DNA of 32,514 nt, from the NCBI GenBank assembly GCA_036258315.1, contig DATADX010000059.1:1-32514 (forward strand). The letters run 5' to 3'. Shown here one piece after another: positions 24,810 through 32,022 of the stretch (the first letter of the stretch is position 1; the number at the start of each line of letters is the position of its first letter). This DNA is from DASSYK01 sp036258315. GTDB taxonomy: Bacteria > Actinomycetota > Thermoleophilia > Solirubrobacterales > 70-9. The notes under the pieces are model-generated. The model was not told the DNA's origin. It saw only the letters and a list, made by a program, of their open reading frames with translations, and ran no database searches. The translations under genes were made by a program, and so were the position numbers.

Positions 24810-25892
24810 TCAGATCCTCCGCGCGGCCAGCGCCCGCTCGTCGATCTCGACCCCGAGGCCCGGGGTATCGCCGAGCAGGAGCCGGTCGCCGTCGGCCACC
24901 GCGCCGCTGCCGATCGTCTCGGAGAAGAGCTGCTCGGTTGCGAGCCCGTGCGCGAGCGCGTCGGTCTCCGGGCGCTCGGGAAGGGCCTGGACCGTGTGGG
25001 CCGCGGCCGCGATGCCGACGGGTCCCTCGAGCGCGCTCGACAGGTAGGACGGGAGCTCGCGGGCGACCTCGAGCGCCGCCGAGATCCCTCCCACCTTGGC
25101 GAGCTTCACCGCCGCGTAGCTGCAGGCCCGCAGCCGCACCGCCTCACGCGCGTCGCGGACCGAAACCAGGCTCTCGTCAGCGGCAAGCGGAATCCCGGTC
25201 CGCTCGGCCCGGAGACGGGCCATCTGCTCGAGCCCGGTCACCGCCTCCTCGGCGAGCTCGATCGAGTGCTGGGCGAGCGCCCGCAGCCGGTCGCCGGCGT
25301 CGTGGCGGGTCCACGCGCCATTCGCGTCGACCCGGAGCTTCACGTCCGGGCCGAGCACCTCCCGCACGCTCGCCACCTGCGCGACGTCCCCGGCCAACCC
25401 GACCTTGAGCTTGAAGGTGCGAAAGCCGCGTTCGTGCCAAAGCTGCGCCAGCACCCGCAGCGGAGCAGGGTTGAGAGCGGGAAGCGTCGCGTTGCAGAGG
25501 ACCGGCTTCGCCCCGCGCGCTCCCAGCAACCGCCAGAGCGGCTTGTCCTCCGCCTTCGCGGCGAGGTCGTGGAGCGCGATGTCGAGGGCCGCCAGAGCCG
25601 GCGAGGAGGCGCCGCGGCTGCGGCAGCGCGCGAGCGACGACCAGATCCGGCCCGGGTCGAAGCCGCCCTCGAGCAGCACCGGACGGCAGACCTGCTCGAG
25701 CTGCCGAGCGATCTCGCCGACGCCTGCCCCGCCGCGGAGCGTCAGCGCCGCCGCCTCCCCGAGCCCCTCGAGCCCCTCCGCACGGACCCGGAGGAGGACG
25801 AGCGCCCGCTCGCTGAGCTCGCCCCGCGCGGTCACGTAGGGCTCTCGGAAGGGCAGCGAGTACGGAATCGCCTCCAGAGACTCCGGCTGCAT
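24810..25892 (-). CDS. menC: o-Succinylbenzoate synthase (enolase superfamily)
   Basis: It dehydrates SHCHC to o-succinylbenzoate in menaquinone synthesis; 360 aa. Enolase-superfamily landmarks are the KLK pair (Lys161, Lys163) in TFKLKVG, metal ligands Asp189 in RVDANGAW, Glu215 in LAEEAV and the acidic pair in AADESL (239-240), and the opposing Lys in AVKLAKVGG (263-266). Dipeptide epimerases and N-acylamino-acid racemases share this architecture, but the men neighbours make MenC by far the likeliest. ATG 25892 lies 6 bases after TAGCAT. It is 23 bases downstream of menA. Confidence 0.92.
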   Translation of the reverse strand: MQPESLEAIPYSLPFREPYVTARGELSERALVLLRVRAEGLEGLGEAAALTLRGGAGVGEIARQLEQVCRPVLLEGGFDPGRIWSSLARCRSRGASSPALAALDIALHDLAAKAEDKPLWRLLGARGAKPVLCNATLPALNPAPLRVLAQLWHERGFRTFKLKVGLAGDVAQVASVREVLGPDVKLRVDANGAWTRHDAGDRLRALAQHSIELAEEAVTGLEQMARLRAERTGIPLAADESLVSVRDAREAVRLRACSYAAVKLAKVGGISAALEVARELPSYLSSALEGPVGIAAAAHTVQALPERPETDALAHGLATEQLFSETIGSGAVADGDRLLLGDTPGLGVEIDERALAARRI

Positions 25893-25898
25893 GGGGCG

Positions 25899-25904
25899 AT
25901 GCTA
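25899..25904 (-). promoter_or_regulatory. -10-like TAGCAT, leaderless start of menC
   Basis: On the minus strand TAGCAT is followed by cgcccc and ATG 25892. It lies in the 23-base menA-menC gap, suggesting an internal promoter. Confidence 0.45.
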
Positions 25905-25915
25905 GATCGGAAAGG

Positions 25916-26797
25916 CTAGGAGGCGACGAGCAGCCCGATCGTGACGAGCAGGCTGAACGCGCCGAGCAGCGCCCCGGTGCCGGCGAGGGCGCCGTTCAGC
26001 GCCGGTCCGTCGGTCCGCGTCAGGACGGGGACGGCGGTCTTGCGGGCGAGCGGGAGCGACAGGAGCGCGAGCAGCGCCCAGGCGGGCCCTTCGCCCGCGA
26101 GCAGGGCGATCGGGAGGGCGACGTAGGCGAGGCCGACGAGGGCGACGTAGAGCCGCCGCGTGCGCTCCCGGCCGAGCCTGACGGCGAGCGTGTTCTTGCC
26201 GACGCGGCGGTCGGTATCGATGTCGCGGAGGTTGTTGACGACGAGGATCGCCGTCGCCAGCAGCCCGACCGAGATCGATAGCCCGAGCGGGAGCAGGTCG
26301 AGCCGCTCGAGCTGCACCCAGTAGGAGCCGTTCACGGCGACGAGCCCGAAGAACACGAACACGAACAGCTCACCGAGACCGGCGTATCCGTAGGGCCTCG
26401 GCCCGGCCGTGTAGAGCACGCCGGCGAGGATCGAGACCGCGCCGACGGCGAGGATCTCCGGCCCGGCGACGGTAGCGAGGTAGATCCCGGCGACCATCGC
26501 GATCCCGAACGCCACCCAGGTGGCGACGAGCACGCTCCGCGGGGCGACGAGGCCGGCGGCGGTGACCCGCACGGGGCCGAGCCGGTCGACGGTGTCGGCA
26601 CCACGCTTCGCGTCCGAGTAGTCGTTGACGAGGTTGGTGCCGATCTGGATGAAGATGCTGCCGGCGAGCGCCGCGAAGAAGGCGCCCACGCGCGGCAGCT
26701 CACCGACCTCGTAGACGACGGCGCCCGACCCGACCAGCACCGGCGCGATCGCCGCCGGCAGCGTCCGCGGCCGCGCCGCCATCAGCCAGATGCGCAC
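25916..26797 (-). CDS. menA: 1,4-Dihydroxy-2-naphthoate polyprenyltransferase
   Basis: A UbiA-family integral membrane prenyltransferase attaching the polyprenyl tail to DHNA to give demethylmenaquinone; 293 aa with about eight to nine membrane helices. The first Asp-rich motif is NLVNDYSDAKRGAD (residues 55-68) and the second VVNNLRDIDTDRRVGKNTLA, both typical of MenA. The opening MAARPRTLPAAIAPVLVGSG is also characteristic. Unlike its neighbours it uses GTG 26797 with a strong GGAGGAGG ribosome site 8-9 bases upstream, so it is translated from within an operon mRNA rather than leaderless. Confidence 0.94.
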   Translation of the reverse strand: MRIWLMAARPRTLPAAIAPVLVGSGAVVYEVGELPRVGAFFAALAGSIFIQIGTNLVNDYSDAKRGADTVDRLGPVRVTAAGLVAPRSVLVATWVAFGIAMVAGIYLATVAGPEILAVGAVSILAGVLYTAGPRPYGYAGLGELFVFVFFGLVAVNGSYWVQLERLDLLPLGLSISVGLLATAILVVNNLRDIDTDRRVGKNTLAVRLGRERTRRLYVALVGLAYVALPIALLAGEGPAWALLALLSLPLARKTAVPVLTRTDGPALNGALAGTGALLGAFSLLVTIGLLVAS

Positions 26798-26865
26798 CTA
26801 CCGGCACCTCCTCCGCTTCGCGTCCGGGGGTGCCGGGTGAGGACGCACACGAGCTGGGCTCGTTG

Positions 26866-27756
26866 TCACGGCCGTTTGGGGAATTTGGTGAAGTCGGGAC
26901 GGCGGCCCTGCTGGTAGGCGTTGCGGCCCTCCTGGCCCTCCTCGGTCATGTAGAAGAGGAGCGTCGCGTCATGGGAGAGCTGCTGGAGGCCGGTGAGCCC
27001 ATCCTCGTCGGCGTTGAAGCTCGACTTCAGAAGCCTCAGGGAGAGGGGGGAGAGGTGGGCCATCTCCCGGCACCACGCGACCGTCTCGCGCTCGAGCTGG
27101 GCGAGCGGGACGACCGTGTTCACGAGCCCCATCTCGAGCGCCTCCCCGGCGTCGTAGAGACGGCTCAAGAACCAGAACTCCTTGGCCTTCTTGAGGCCGA
27201 TGTTGCGGACGAGCAGGCTGGCCCCGAATCCGCCGTCGAAGCTCCCGACCCGCGGGCCGGTCTGCCCGAACACCGCGTTGTCGGCTGCGATCGTCATGTC
27301 GCAGACGAGGTGGAGGATGTGGCCGCCGCCGACCGCGTATCCGGCGACCATCGCCACGACCGGCTTCGGCAGCCGCCTGATCTGCACGTGGAGGTCGCCG
27401 ACGTCGAGCCGGCCGACGCCCTGCCGGGCGACCTCGTCGTCGCCCATGTAGCCGTCGTCGCCGCGGATCCGCTGGTCGCCGCCGGAGCAGAACGACTCCG
27501 TGCCCGCTCCCGTCAGGATCACCGCCGCGACATCGATGTCGTCGCGGGCGCGGTTGAAGGCGTCGCGCAGCTCGGCGAGCGTCGATGGCCGGAACGCGTT
27601 TCGTACCTCCGGGCGGTCGATCGTGATCTTCGCGATCGCGTCTCCGCGCTCGTAGAGCACGTCCTCGTAGTCGCCCTCGCCGCGCCATGCGATCGGCGCG
27701 TAGAGCTCCTCCTCCGGCGGTGCGTCCTTGTGGCGGCTCGGCACGGCGGCAACCAT
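26866..27756 (-). CDS. menB: 1,4-Dihydroxy-2-naphthoyl-CoA synthase
   Basis: A crotonase-fold enzyme closing the second ring of menaquinone from o-succinylbenzoyl-CoA; 296 aa. It has FCSGGDQRIRGDDGY (oxyanion and substrate loop), GYAVGGGHILHLVCDMTIAA, FGQTGPRVGSFDGGFGASLL, KEFWFLSRLYDAGEALEMG and the C-terminal YMTEEGQEGRNAYQQGR. The QTG tripeptide and the Trp in FWFL match the bicarbonate-dependent E. coli type, not the QTD (Asp) type of M. tuberculosis. ATG 27756 is the first gene of the minus-strand men series and faces menE across 25 bases. Confidence 0.95.
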   Translation of the reverse strand: MVAAVPSRHKDAPPEEELYAPIAWRGEGDYEDVLYERGDAIAKITIDRPEVRNAFRPSTLAELRDAFNRARDDIDVAAVILTGAGTESFCSGGDQRIRGDDGYMGDDEVARQGVGRLDVGDLHVQIRRLPKPVVAMVAGYAVGGGHILHLVCDMTIAADNAVFGQTGPRVGSFDGGFGASLLVRNIGLKKAKEFWFLSRLYDAGEALEMGLVNTVVPLAQLERETVAWCREMAHLSPLSLRLLKSSFNADEDGLTGLQQLSHDATLLFYMTEEGQEGRNAYQQGRRPDFTKFPKRP

Positions 27757-27768
27757 AGCCCGGCGGTC

Positions 27769-27775
27769 TAGGCTA
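27769..27775. promoter_or_regulatory. Overlapping symmetric -10 boxes between menB and menE
   Basis: TAGGCT (plus, 27769-27774) ends 7 bases before GTG 27782 of menE. TAGCCT (minus, 27775 to 27770) lies 13 bases before ATG 27756 of menB. The 7-base TAGGCTA reads as a -10 on either strand. Confidence 0.45.
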
Positions 27776-27781
27776 CGGCGC

Positions 27782-29104
27782 GTGAAGCTCGACAACTGGC
27801 TCGCGCAGAGGTCACAGAGCTGTCCCGAGCGGGTCGCGTTGGTCACGGAGGCCGCGAGCGTCACCTACGCGGAACTCGAGGCGGAGGCGACGTGGGTCGC
27901 CCGCCGGCTCGCCGCCTACGGCGTCCGCCGGGGCGCGACGGCGGCGCTGACGATGCACCCCCGCCGCGAGGAGGTCGTCTTGCTGCACGCGCTGATGAAG
28001 CTCGGCGCGACGGCGCTGCCGCTCAGCCCGCAGCTGACCGAGGCCGAGCGCGACGCAGTCCTCGCAGCGGAGCGGCCGGCGATCGACCTGAACGACGTCG
28101 GGGAGCTGACCCAGACCGAAGCGGACCTGCCACTGCTCGGCGAGCACGACATGGACGACGTCGAGTGCCGGATCCTGACCAGCGGCAGCGCCGCGTCGCC
28201 GCGCCCGGTCGCGCTCACCTACGGGAACTTCCTGTTCAGCGCGGTCGGATCGGCGTTCAACATCGGCGTCGACCCGGCGGATCGCTGGCTCTGCTGCCTT
28301 CCGCTCGGCCACGTCGCAGGGCTGTCGATCGTGATGCGCTCCGTGATCTACGGGACCACGGCGGTGCTCCTCCCCGGCTTCGAGACCGACCAGGTGGCGA
28401 CCACGCTGAGCTCGGGCGGGATCACGGTGGTTTCGCTGGTCCCGACGATGCTGATCCGCCTGCTTGAGGCGGGCGCTGACCTCTCGCGGCCGCGGGCGAT
28501 CCTGGTCGGCGGCGGCCCCGTCCCGCCCGAGGCGCTCCGCGAGGCGCTCGACCGGGGCGCCACCGTCGTCCAGACGTACGGGATGACGGAGACCTGCTCG
28601 CAGGTGACTACCCTCGCGCCCGAGGAGGCCCACCGCAAGCTCGGCTCAGCCGGCCGGCCGCTGCTCACCACGCACGTCCGCATCGACGGCGGCGAGATCC
28701 TCGTTCAAGGGCCGACCGTCGCCCGCGACGCACTCGATCCCGACGGCTGGCTGCACACCGGTGACCTCGGCCGGATCGACGACGAGGGTTTCCTCTATGT
28801 CAGCGGCCGCCGCACGGAGGTGATCATCACGGGCGGGGAGAACGTGATGCCCGCCGAGGTCGAGGCGGCGCTGCTCGAGCATCCCGCCGTCGCCGAGGTC
28901 GCCGTGATCGGCCGCCCCGACCCGGATTGGCAGGAGGCCGTCTGCGCGCTGGTCGTCCGGGCGGACGGTACGGAGGCCGGGGAGGAGGAGCTGCGCAGCC
29001 ACTGCTCGGCCTCTCTCGCTCCGTTCAAGGTGCCGAAGCACGTCGAGTTCGTCGCCGAGTTGCCCCGGACGGCTGCGGGAAAGCTCGCTCGGGCCGCCCT
29101 GTAG
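27782..29104 (+). CDS. menE: o-Succinylbenzoate-CoA ligase
   Basis: An ANL-superfamily acyl-CoA ligase activating o-succinylbenzoate with ATP and CoA; 440 aa, compact like other MenE. The P-loop is RILTSGSAASPRPVALTYGN, less canonical than TSGTTGxPK (Arg in place of the usual Lys). A5 is YGMTETCSQV, A7/A8 HTGDLGRIDDEGFLYVSGR...ITGGENVMPAEVE, and the catalytic lysine is in the terminal TAAGKLARAAL. It is divergent from menB and followed by ilvC after 13 bases, so menE and ilvC are probably co-transcribed. Confidence 0.92.
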   Translation: MKLDNWLAQRSQSCPERVALVTEAASVTYAELEAEATWVARRLAAYGVRRGATAALTMHPRREEVVLLHALMKLGATALPLSPQLTEAERDAVLAAERPAIDLNDVGELTQTEADLPLLGEHDMDDVECRILTSGSAASPRPVALTYGNFLFSAVGSAFNIGVDPADRWLCCLPLGHVAGLSIVMRSVIYGTTAVLLPGFETDQVATTLSSGGITVVSLVPTMLIRLLEAGADLSRPRAILVGGGPVPPEALREALDRGATVVQTYGMTETCSQVTTLAPEEAHRKLGSAGRPLLTTHVRIDGGEILVQGPTVARDALDPDGWLHTGDLGRIDDEGFLYVSGRRTEVIITGGENVMPAEVEAALLEHPAVAEVAVIGRPDPDWQEAVCALVVRADGTEAGEEELRSHCSASLAPFKVPKHVEFVAELPRTAAGKLARAAL

Positions 29105-29117
29105 CATCCCGCGCCGC

Positions 29118-30125
29118 ATGGAGGCTGGCAAGGACATCTTCTATGACGCCGACGCGGATCTCTCCCTGCTCGACGGCAAGACGGTCGCGATCCTCGGCTA
29201 CGGATCGCAGGGGCACGCGCACGCGCTCAACCTGAAGGACTCAGGCGTCGACGTCGTCGTCGGCCTTCGGCCCGACTCCTCCAGCAGGGCAGAGGCCGAG
29301 GCCGCCGGGCTCGAGGTGCTCGACATCGCCGATGCTGCCAGCCGCGGTGACATCGTGATGGTCCTGCTCCCCGACGAGAAGCAGGCCGAAATCTGGCGCG
29401 AGCAGATCTCGGACGGGATCGCCGCGGGCAACCTGCTGATGTTCGCGCACGGCTTCTCGATCAACTTCGACCAGATCAAGCCGCCGGCGGGCGTCGACGT
29501 CGGAATGGTCGCCCCGAAGGGGCCGGGCCACCTCGTCCGCCGCCAGTACGAGGAGGGCCGCGGCGTGCCCTGCCTGATGGCGGTGCACCAGGACGAGAGC
29601 GGCAACGCGCGCAAGCTCGTCCTCGCCTACGCATCGGGGATCGGTGGCGGCCGCGCCGGAGTCATCGAGACCAGCTTCAAGGACGAGGCCGAGACCGACC
29701 TGTTCGGCGAGCAGGCCGTGCTGTGCGGCGGGGCCACCGAGCTGGTCCGGGCGGGCTTCGAGACCCTCGTCGAGGCCGGGTACGACCCGCGGCTCGCCTA
29801 CTTCGAGTGCCTCCACGAGCTGAAGCTGATCGTCGACCTGATGTACGAGCAGGGGATCCAGGGAATGCGGCACTCGATCTCGAACACGGCCGAGTACGGC
29901 GACATGACCCGCGGTCCGCGCGTGATCACCGAGGAGACCCGCGAGGCGATGCGGAAGATCCTCGCCGATGTTCAGTCGGGGGAGTTCGCGCACGAGTGGA
30001 TCGCCGAGAACGAGGCCGGCCACGAGAACTTCGACCGGATGCGCAAGGAGGCCGCTGGCCACCAGATCGAGCGGGTCGGCGGCGAGCTCAGGGCGATGAT
30101 GCCCTGGATCGCCAAGAAGGACTAG
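29118..30125 (+). CDS. ilvC: Ketol-acid reductoisomerase (class I)
   Basis: The second step of branched-chain amino acid synthesis: isomerisation and NADPH reduction of acetolactate or acetohydroxybutyrate; 335 aa, the short class I form. It has GYGSQGHAHALNL (nucleotide fold), the cofactor loop GLRPDSSSRAEA with serines expected to hold the NADPH phosphate, APKGPGHLVRRQY, ETSFKDEAETDLFGEQAVLCGG with Mg-binding acids, and the knotted C-terminal part ECLHELKLIVDLMYEQG, SNTAEYGD. TAGCAT, which includes the menE stop, ends 10 bases upstream of the ATG and may give an internal start. Confidence 0.96.
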   Translation: MEAGKDIFYDADADLSLLDGKTVAILGYGSQGHAHALNLKDSGVDVVVGLRPDSSSRAEAEAAGLEVLDIADAASRGDIVMVLLPDEKQAEIWREQISDGIAAGNLLMFAHGFSINFDQIKPPAGVDVGMVAPKGPGHLVRRQYEEGRGVPCLMAVHQDESGNARKLVLAYASGIGGGRAGVIETSFKDEAETDLFGEQAVLCGGATELVRAGFETLVEAGYDPRLAYFECLHELKLIVDLMYEQGIQGMRHSISNTAEYGDMTRGPRVITEETREAMRKILADVQSGEFAHEWIAENEAGHENFDRMRKEAAGHQIERVGGELRAMMPWIAKKD

Positions 30126-30517
30126 CGGCGAGTCTCGTCCTCGGGCTGGCGCCCGTCGCGGCCGACGTACCCGTCCTTGCCCCCGACGACGAGGTAGACC
30201 GCGTCCTGCGAGTCGCTGAGGTTCCTGACGCTGCGCACCGTCGATGGGTCGACGCGAGCGGCGCCGCCCTCCCGGACCTCGATCTCGTCGCCCTCGTCGA
30301 AGCGCATCGCGATCGCCCCGCGGTGCACGAAGTAAAGCTCCTCCTGCTCGTCGTGCCAGTGCCGGCCGGTCTCGTACCCCGGTGGGATCGTGATCACGTT
30401 CGCTCCGAAGGCGGTCACGTCGAGCTCCTTGCGGACCTTGCGGAAGCCGTAGCCCGCGCCGAGCGCGTCGAGGCTCTCGGCGACCGCATAGCCGTCACCT
30501 CTCACGACCTCGGGCAC
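30122..30517 (-). CDS. Cupin-fold protein
   Basis: A 131-aa small single-domain cupin. The metal-binding motif GRHWHDEQEELYFVHRG supplies His53, His55 and a Glu, followed by IAMRFDEGDEIEVREGG and PSTVRSVRNLSD (second cupin motif, with Arg where His is common). The tail GGKDGYVGRDGRQPED is extra. It could be a metal-dependent enzyme or a sugar/ligand-binding sensor; the substrate is not readable. GTG 30517 sits 2 bases after the TGA of the DUF4389 gene, so translation is coupled. Its stop overlaps the convergent ilvC stop region by 4 bases (30122-30125). Confidence 0.82.
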   Translation of the reverse strand: MPEVVRGDGYAVAESLDALGAGYGFRKVRKELDVTAFGANVITIPPGYETGRHWHDEQEELYFVHRGAIAMRFDEGDEIEVREGGAARVDPSTVRSVRNLSDSQDAVYLVVGGKDGYVGRDGRQPEDETRR

Positions 30518-30519
30518 AG

Positions 30520-31140
30520 TCAGCTCTGCTCCGGCTCGGACCGCCGCTCGCTGGAGACCGCGCCGGTCGCCGGCGCCTGGTCGGAGACCGGCGGATACGT
30601 CTCCGTGATCAGCAGGAAGTACGCGGTCGCGCGGAGCTGGTAGGCGAGGCCGGTCGTCAGCGTGTTGTGGATGCCGCCCGAGGTGCGGCCCATGAACACG
30701 ATGTGCAGCCAGGCGATCACCGAGGCGACCTGGTACAGGTAGCTGAACACGGAGACCATCAAGGCGACCGGGATCCCGAGGATGAACCGGAAGCCCGTCT
30801 TCCAGCGGTTGTACGTCTCGAGCGGCCCGTCGACCTCGGCGCGGATCGGGTACTCGGGAGCCTGCTCGAACCCGAACGGCGGCCAGCGGTCCGTCTGCAG
30901 GAACGTGAACGCATAGGCGCGCGCGATGAACCGCAGGAAGCCGGCGTTGAAGTTGTAGAGCCCCTCCGGGTAGCGACCCGTGAACACGATCGCGAACCAG
31001 GCGAGGAAGGCGACGATGAACGCGGCGACCGCGTAGATGCTGCCGAGGATGTACCAGGGGACGACAAGGATCAGGCGGAAGAAGGTGATCCACCGGTTCT
31101 GCTGCTCGACGTAGTCGGCTTCGTATCTGACGGGATACAC
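30520..31140 (-). CDS. DUF4389 membrane protein (tandem copy 2)
   Basis: A 206-aa protein starting MYPVRYEADYVEQQNRWITFF, with four main membrane segments arranged as two repeats. Repeat 1 has TFFRLILVVPWYIL, WFAIVFTGRYPEGLYNFN, LQTDRWPPFG; repeat 2 has YPIRAEVDGPLETYNRWKTGFRFILGIP, WLHIVFMGRTSGGIHN, ITETYPP. It is DUF4389-like, without a known biochemical role. The second repeat has drifted more than in the neighbouring copy. GTG 31140 has GGAGAG 6 bases upstream. It is downstream of the other DUF4389 gene and coupled to the cupin. Confidence 0.85.
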   Translation of the reverse strand: MYPVRYEADYVEQQNRWITFFRLILVVPWYILGSIYAVAAFIVAFLAWFAIVFTGRYPEGLYNFNAGFLRFIARAYAFTFLQTDRWPPFGFEQAPEYPIRAEVDGPLETYNRWKTGFRFILGIPVALMVSVFSYLYQVASVIAWLHIVFMGRTSGGIHNTLTTGLAYQLRATAYFLLITETYPPVSDQAPATGAVSSERRSEPEQS

Positions 31141-31168
31141 GGCGTCTCTCCCTGTGCTCGATGAGATC

Positions 31169-31203
31169 GAGGGGCCCGGCCCACCCCGCGGACCAGGCCC
31201 CTC
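31169..31203. other. GC-rich hairpin between the two DUF4389 genes
   Basis: GAGGGGCC (31169-31176) pairs perfectly with GGCCCCTC (31196-31203), extended by C31168-G31204, with a 19-base loop. It lies in the 72-base intergenic gap on the minus-strand mRNA, without a T-run. It may attenuate or protect the transcript so that the two copies are expressed at different levels. Confidence 0.5.
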
Positions 31204-31212
31204 GGGCAGCGG

Positions 31213-31842
31213 CTACTGGACCTCGCGGCTGGCCGACTCGGTCGGGATCTGTCCCGCCGGAGCGGTCTCGCCCTCCTCGAGCGAGAACGGCGGCCAATCC
31301 TCGGTCATAAGCATGAAATACGCGCTCGCCCGGGTCAGGTACGCGGTCGCCGAGCGCATCGGGTTGAACAGCCCCTCGGGGAGCTTGCCGGTGAACAGGA
31401 TCGCGAACCACGCGATGATCGCGCAGACCGCGAGGATCAGGCCTTGGACGATCGCGAGCAGGTAGACCGGGATCCCGACGATGATCCGGAAGAAGGTCTT
31501 CATCCGGCTGTACTTGTCGAGCGGAGGCGCTACGCCCACTCGGATCGGGTAGTTCGGCGCCTCCTCGCCGCCGAACGGCGGCCATCCGTCGGTCAGCAGG
31601 TAGTAGAAGCTGTTCACCCGCGTCGACATCCGCAGGAACCCGGCGTTGAAGTCGTAGAGGCCGTCCGGGTAGCGGCCGGTGAACACGATCGCGAACCAGG
31701 TGATGAGGACCGCGATGGTGGCCACGAGCCCGTACAGGGACTGCACGATCTGCCACGGGATCGCGACGATGCCGCGGAAGAACGTCGTGAGGCGATTGCG
31801 ACCCTCGAGTACCGGGTCCGCCTCATAGGTGATCGGGTACAT
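31213..31842 (-). CDS. DUF4389 membrane protein (tandem copy 1)
   Basis: A 209-aa membrane protein of two clear internal repeats. Each runs YPI..., a (N)R..TFFR.I..IP segment, a long hydrophobic pair ending WFAIVFTGRYPDGLYDFN in repeat 1 and WFAILFTGKLPEGLFNPM in repeat 2, then LLTDGWPPFG or LMTEDWPPFS. This is DUF4389-like, with unknown function. I start at ATG 31842 (MYPITYEADPV), since GGGAG lies 6 bases upstream and the other copy begins MYPVRYEAD; ATG 31848 would leave no ribosome-site spacing. Confidence 0.87.
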   Translation of the reverse strand: MYPITYEADPVLEGRNRLTTFFRGIVAIPWQIVQSLYGLVATIAVLITWFAIVFTGRYPDGLYDFNAGFLRMSTRVNSFYYLLTDGWPPFGGEEAPNYPIRVGVAPPLDKYSRMKTFFRIIVGIPVYLLAIVQGLILAVCAIIAWFAILFTGKLPEGLFNPMRSATAYLTRASAYFMLMTEDWPPFSLEEGETAPAGQIPTESASREVQ

Positions 31843-32022
31843 ATCCATCTCCCAGGGTCGAGGTCACGGGGATCCGCGCCCCGGACGAGCCGGCCCCGCG
31901 GGCGCGCGGCGGCCACACTACTCGACGCCCCGGAGGTCAGTCCAGCTTGACGGCCGAATAACGCTCGCGCCGGGTGACGGCTAGCCTTGCGACTCCCCCG
32001 CGCCGGACCGATGACACGAACG

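Noticed and set aside
31947..31952. TTGACG as the -35 for serC
   Set aside because: The nearest -10-like box (TAGCCT, 31982) is 29 bases away, far beyond the normal spacer.
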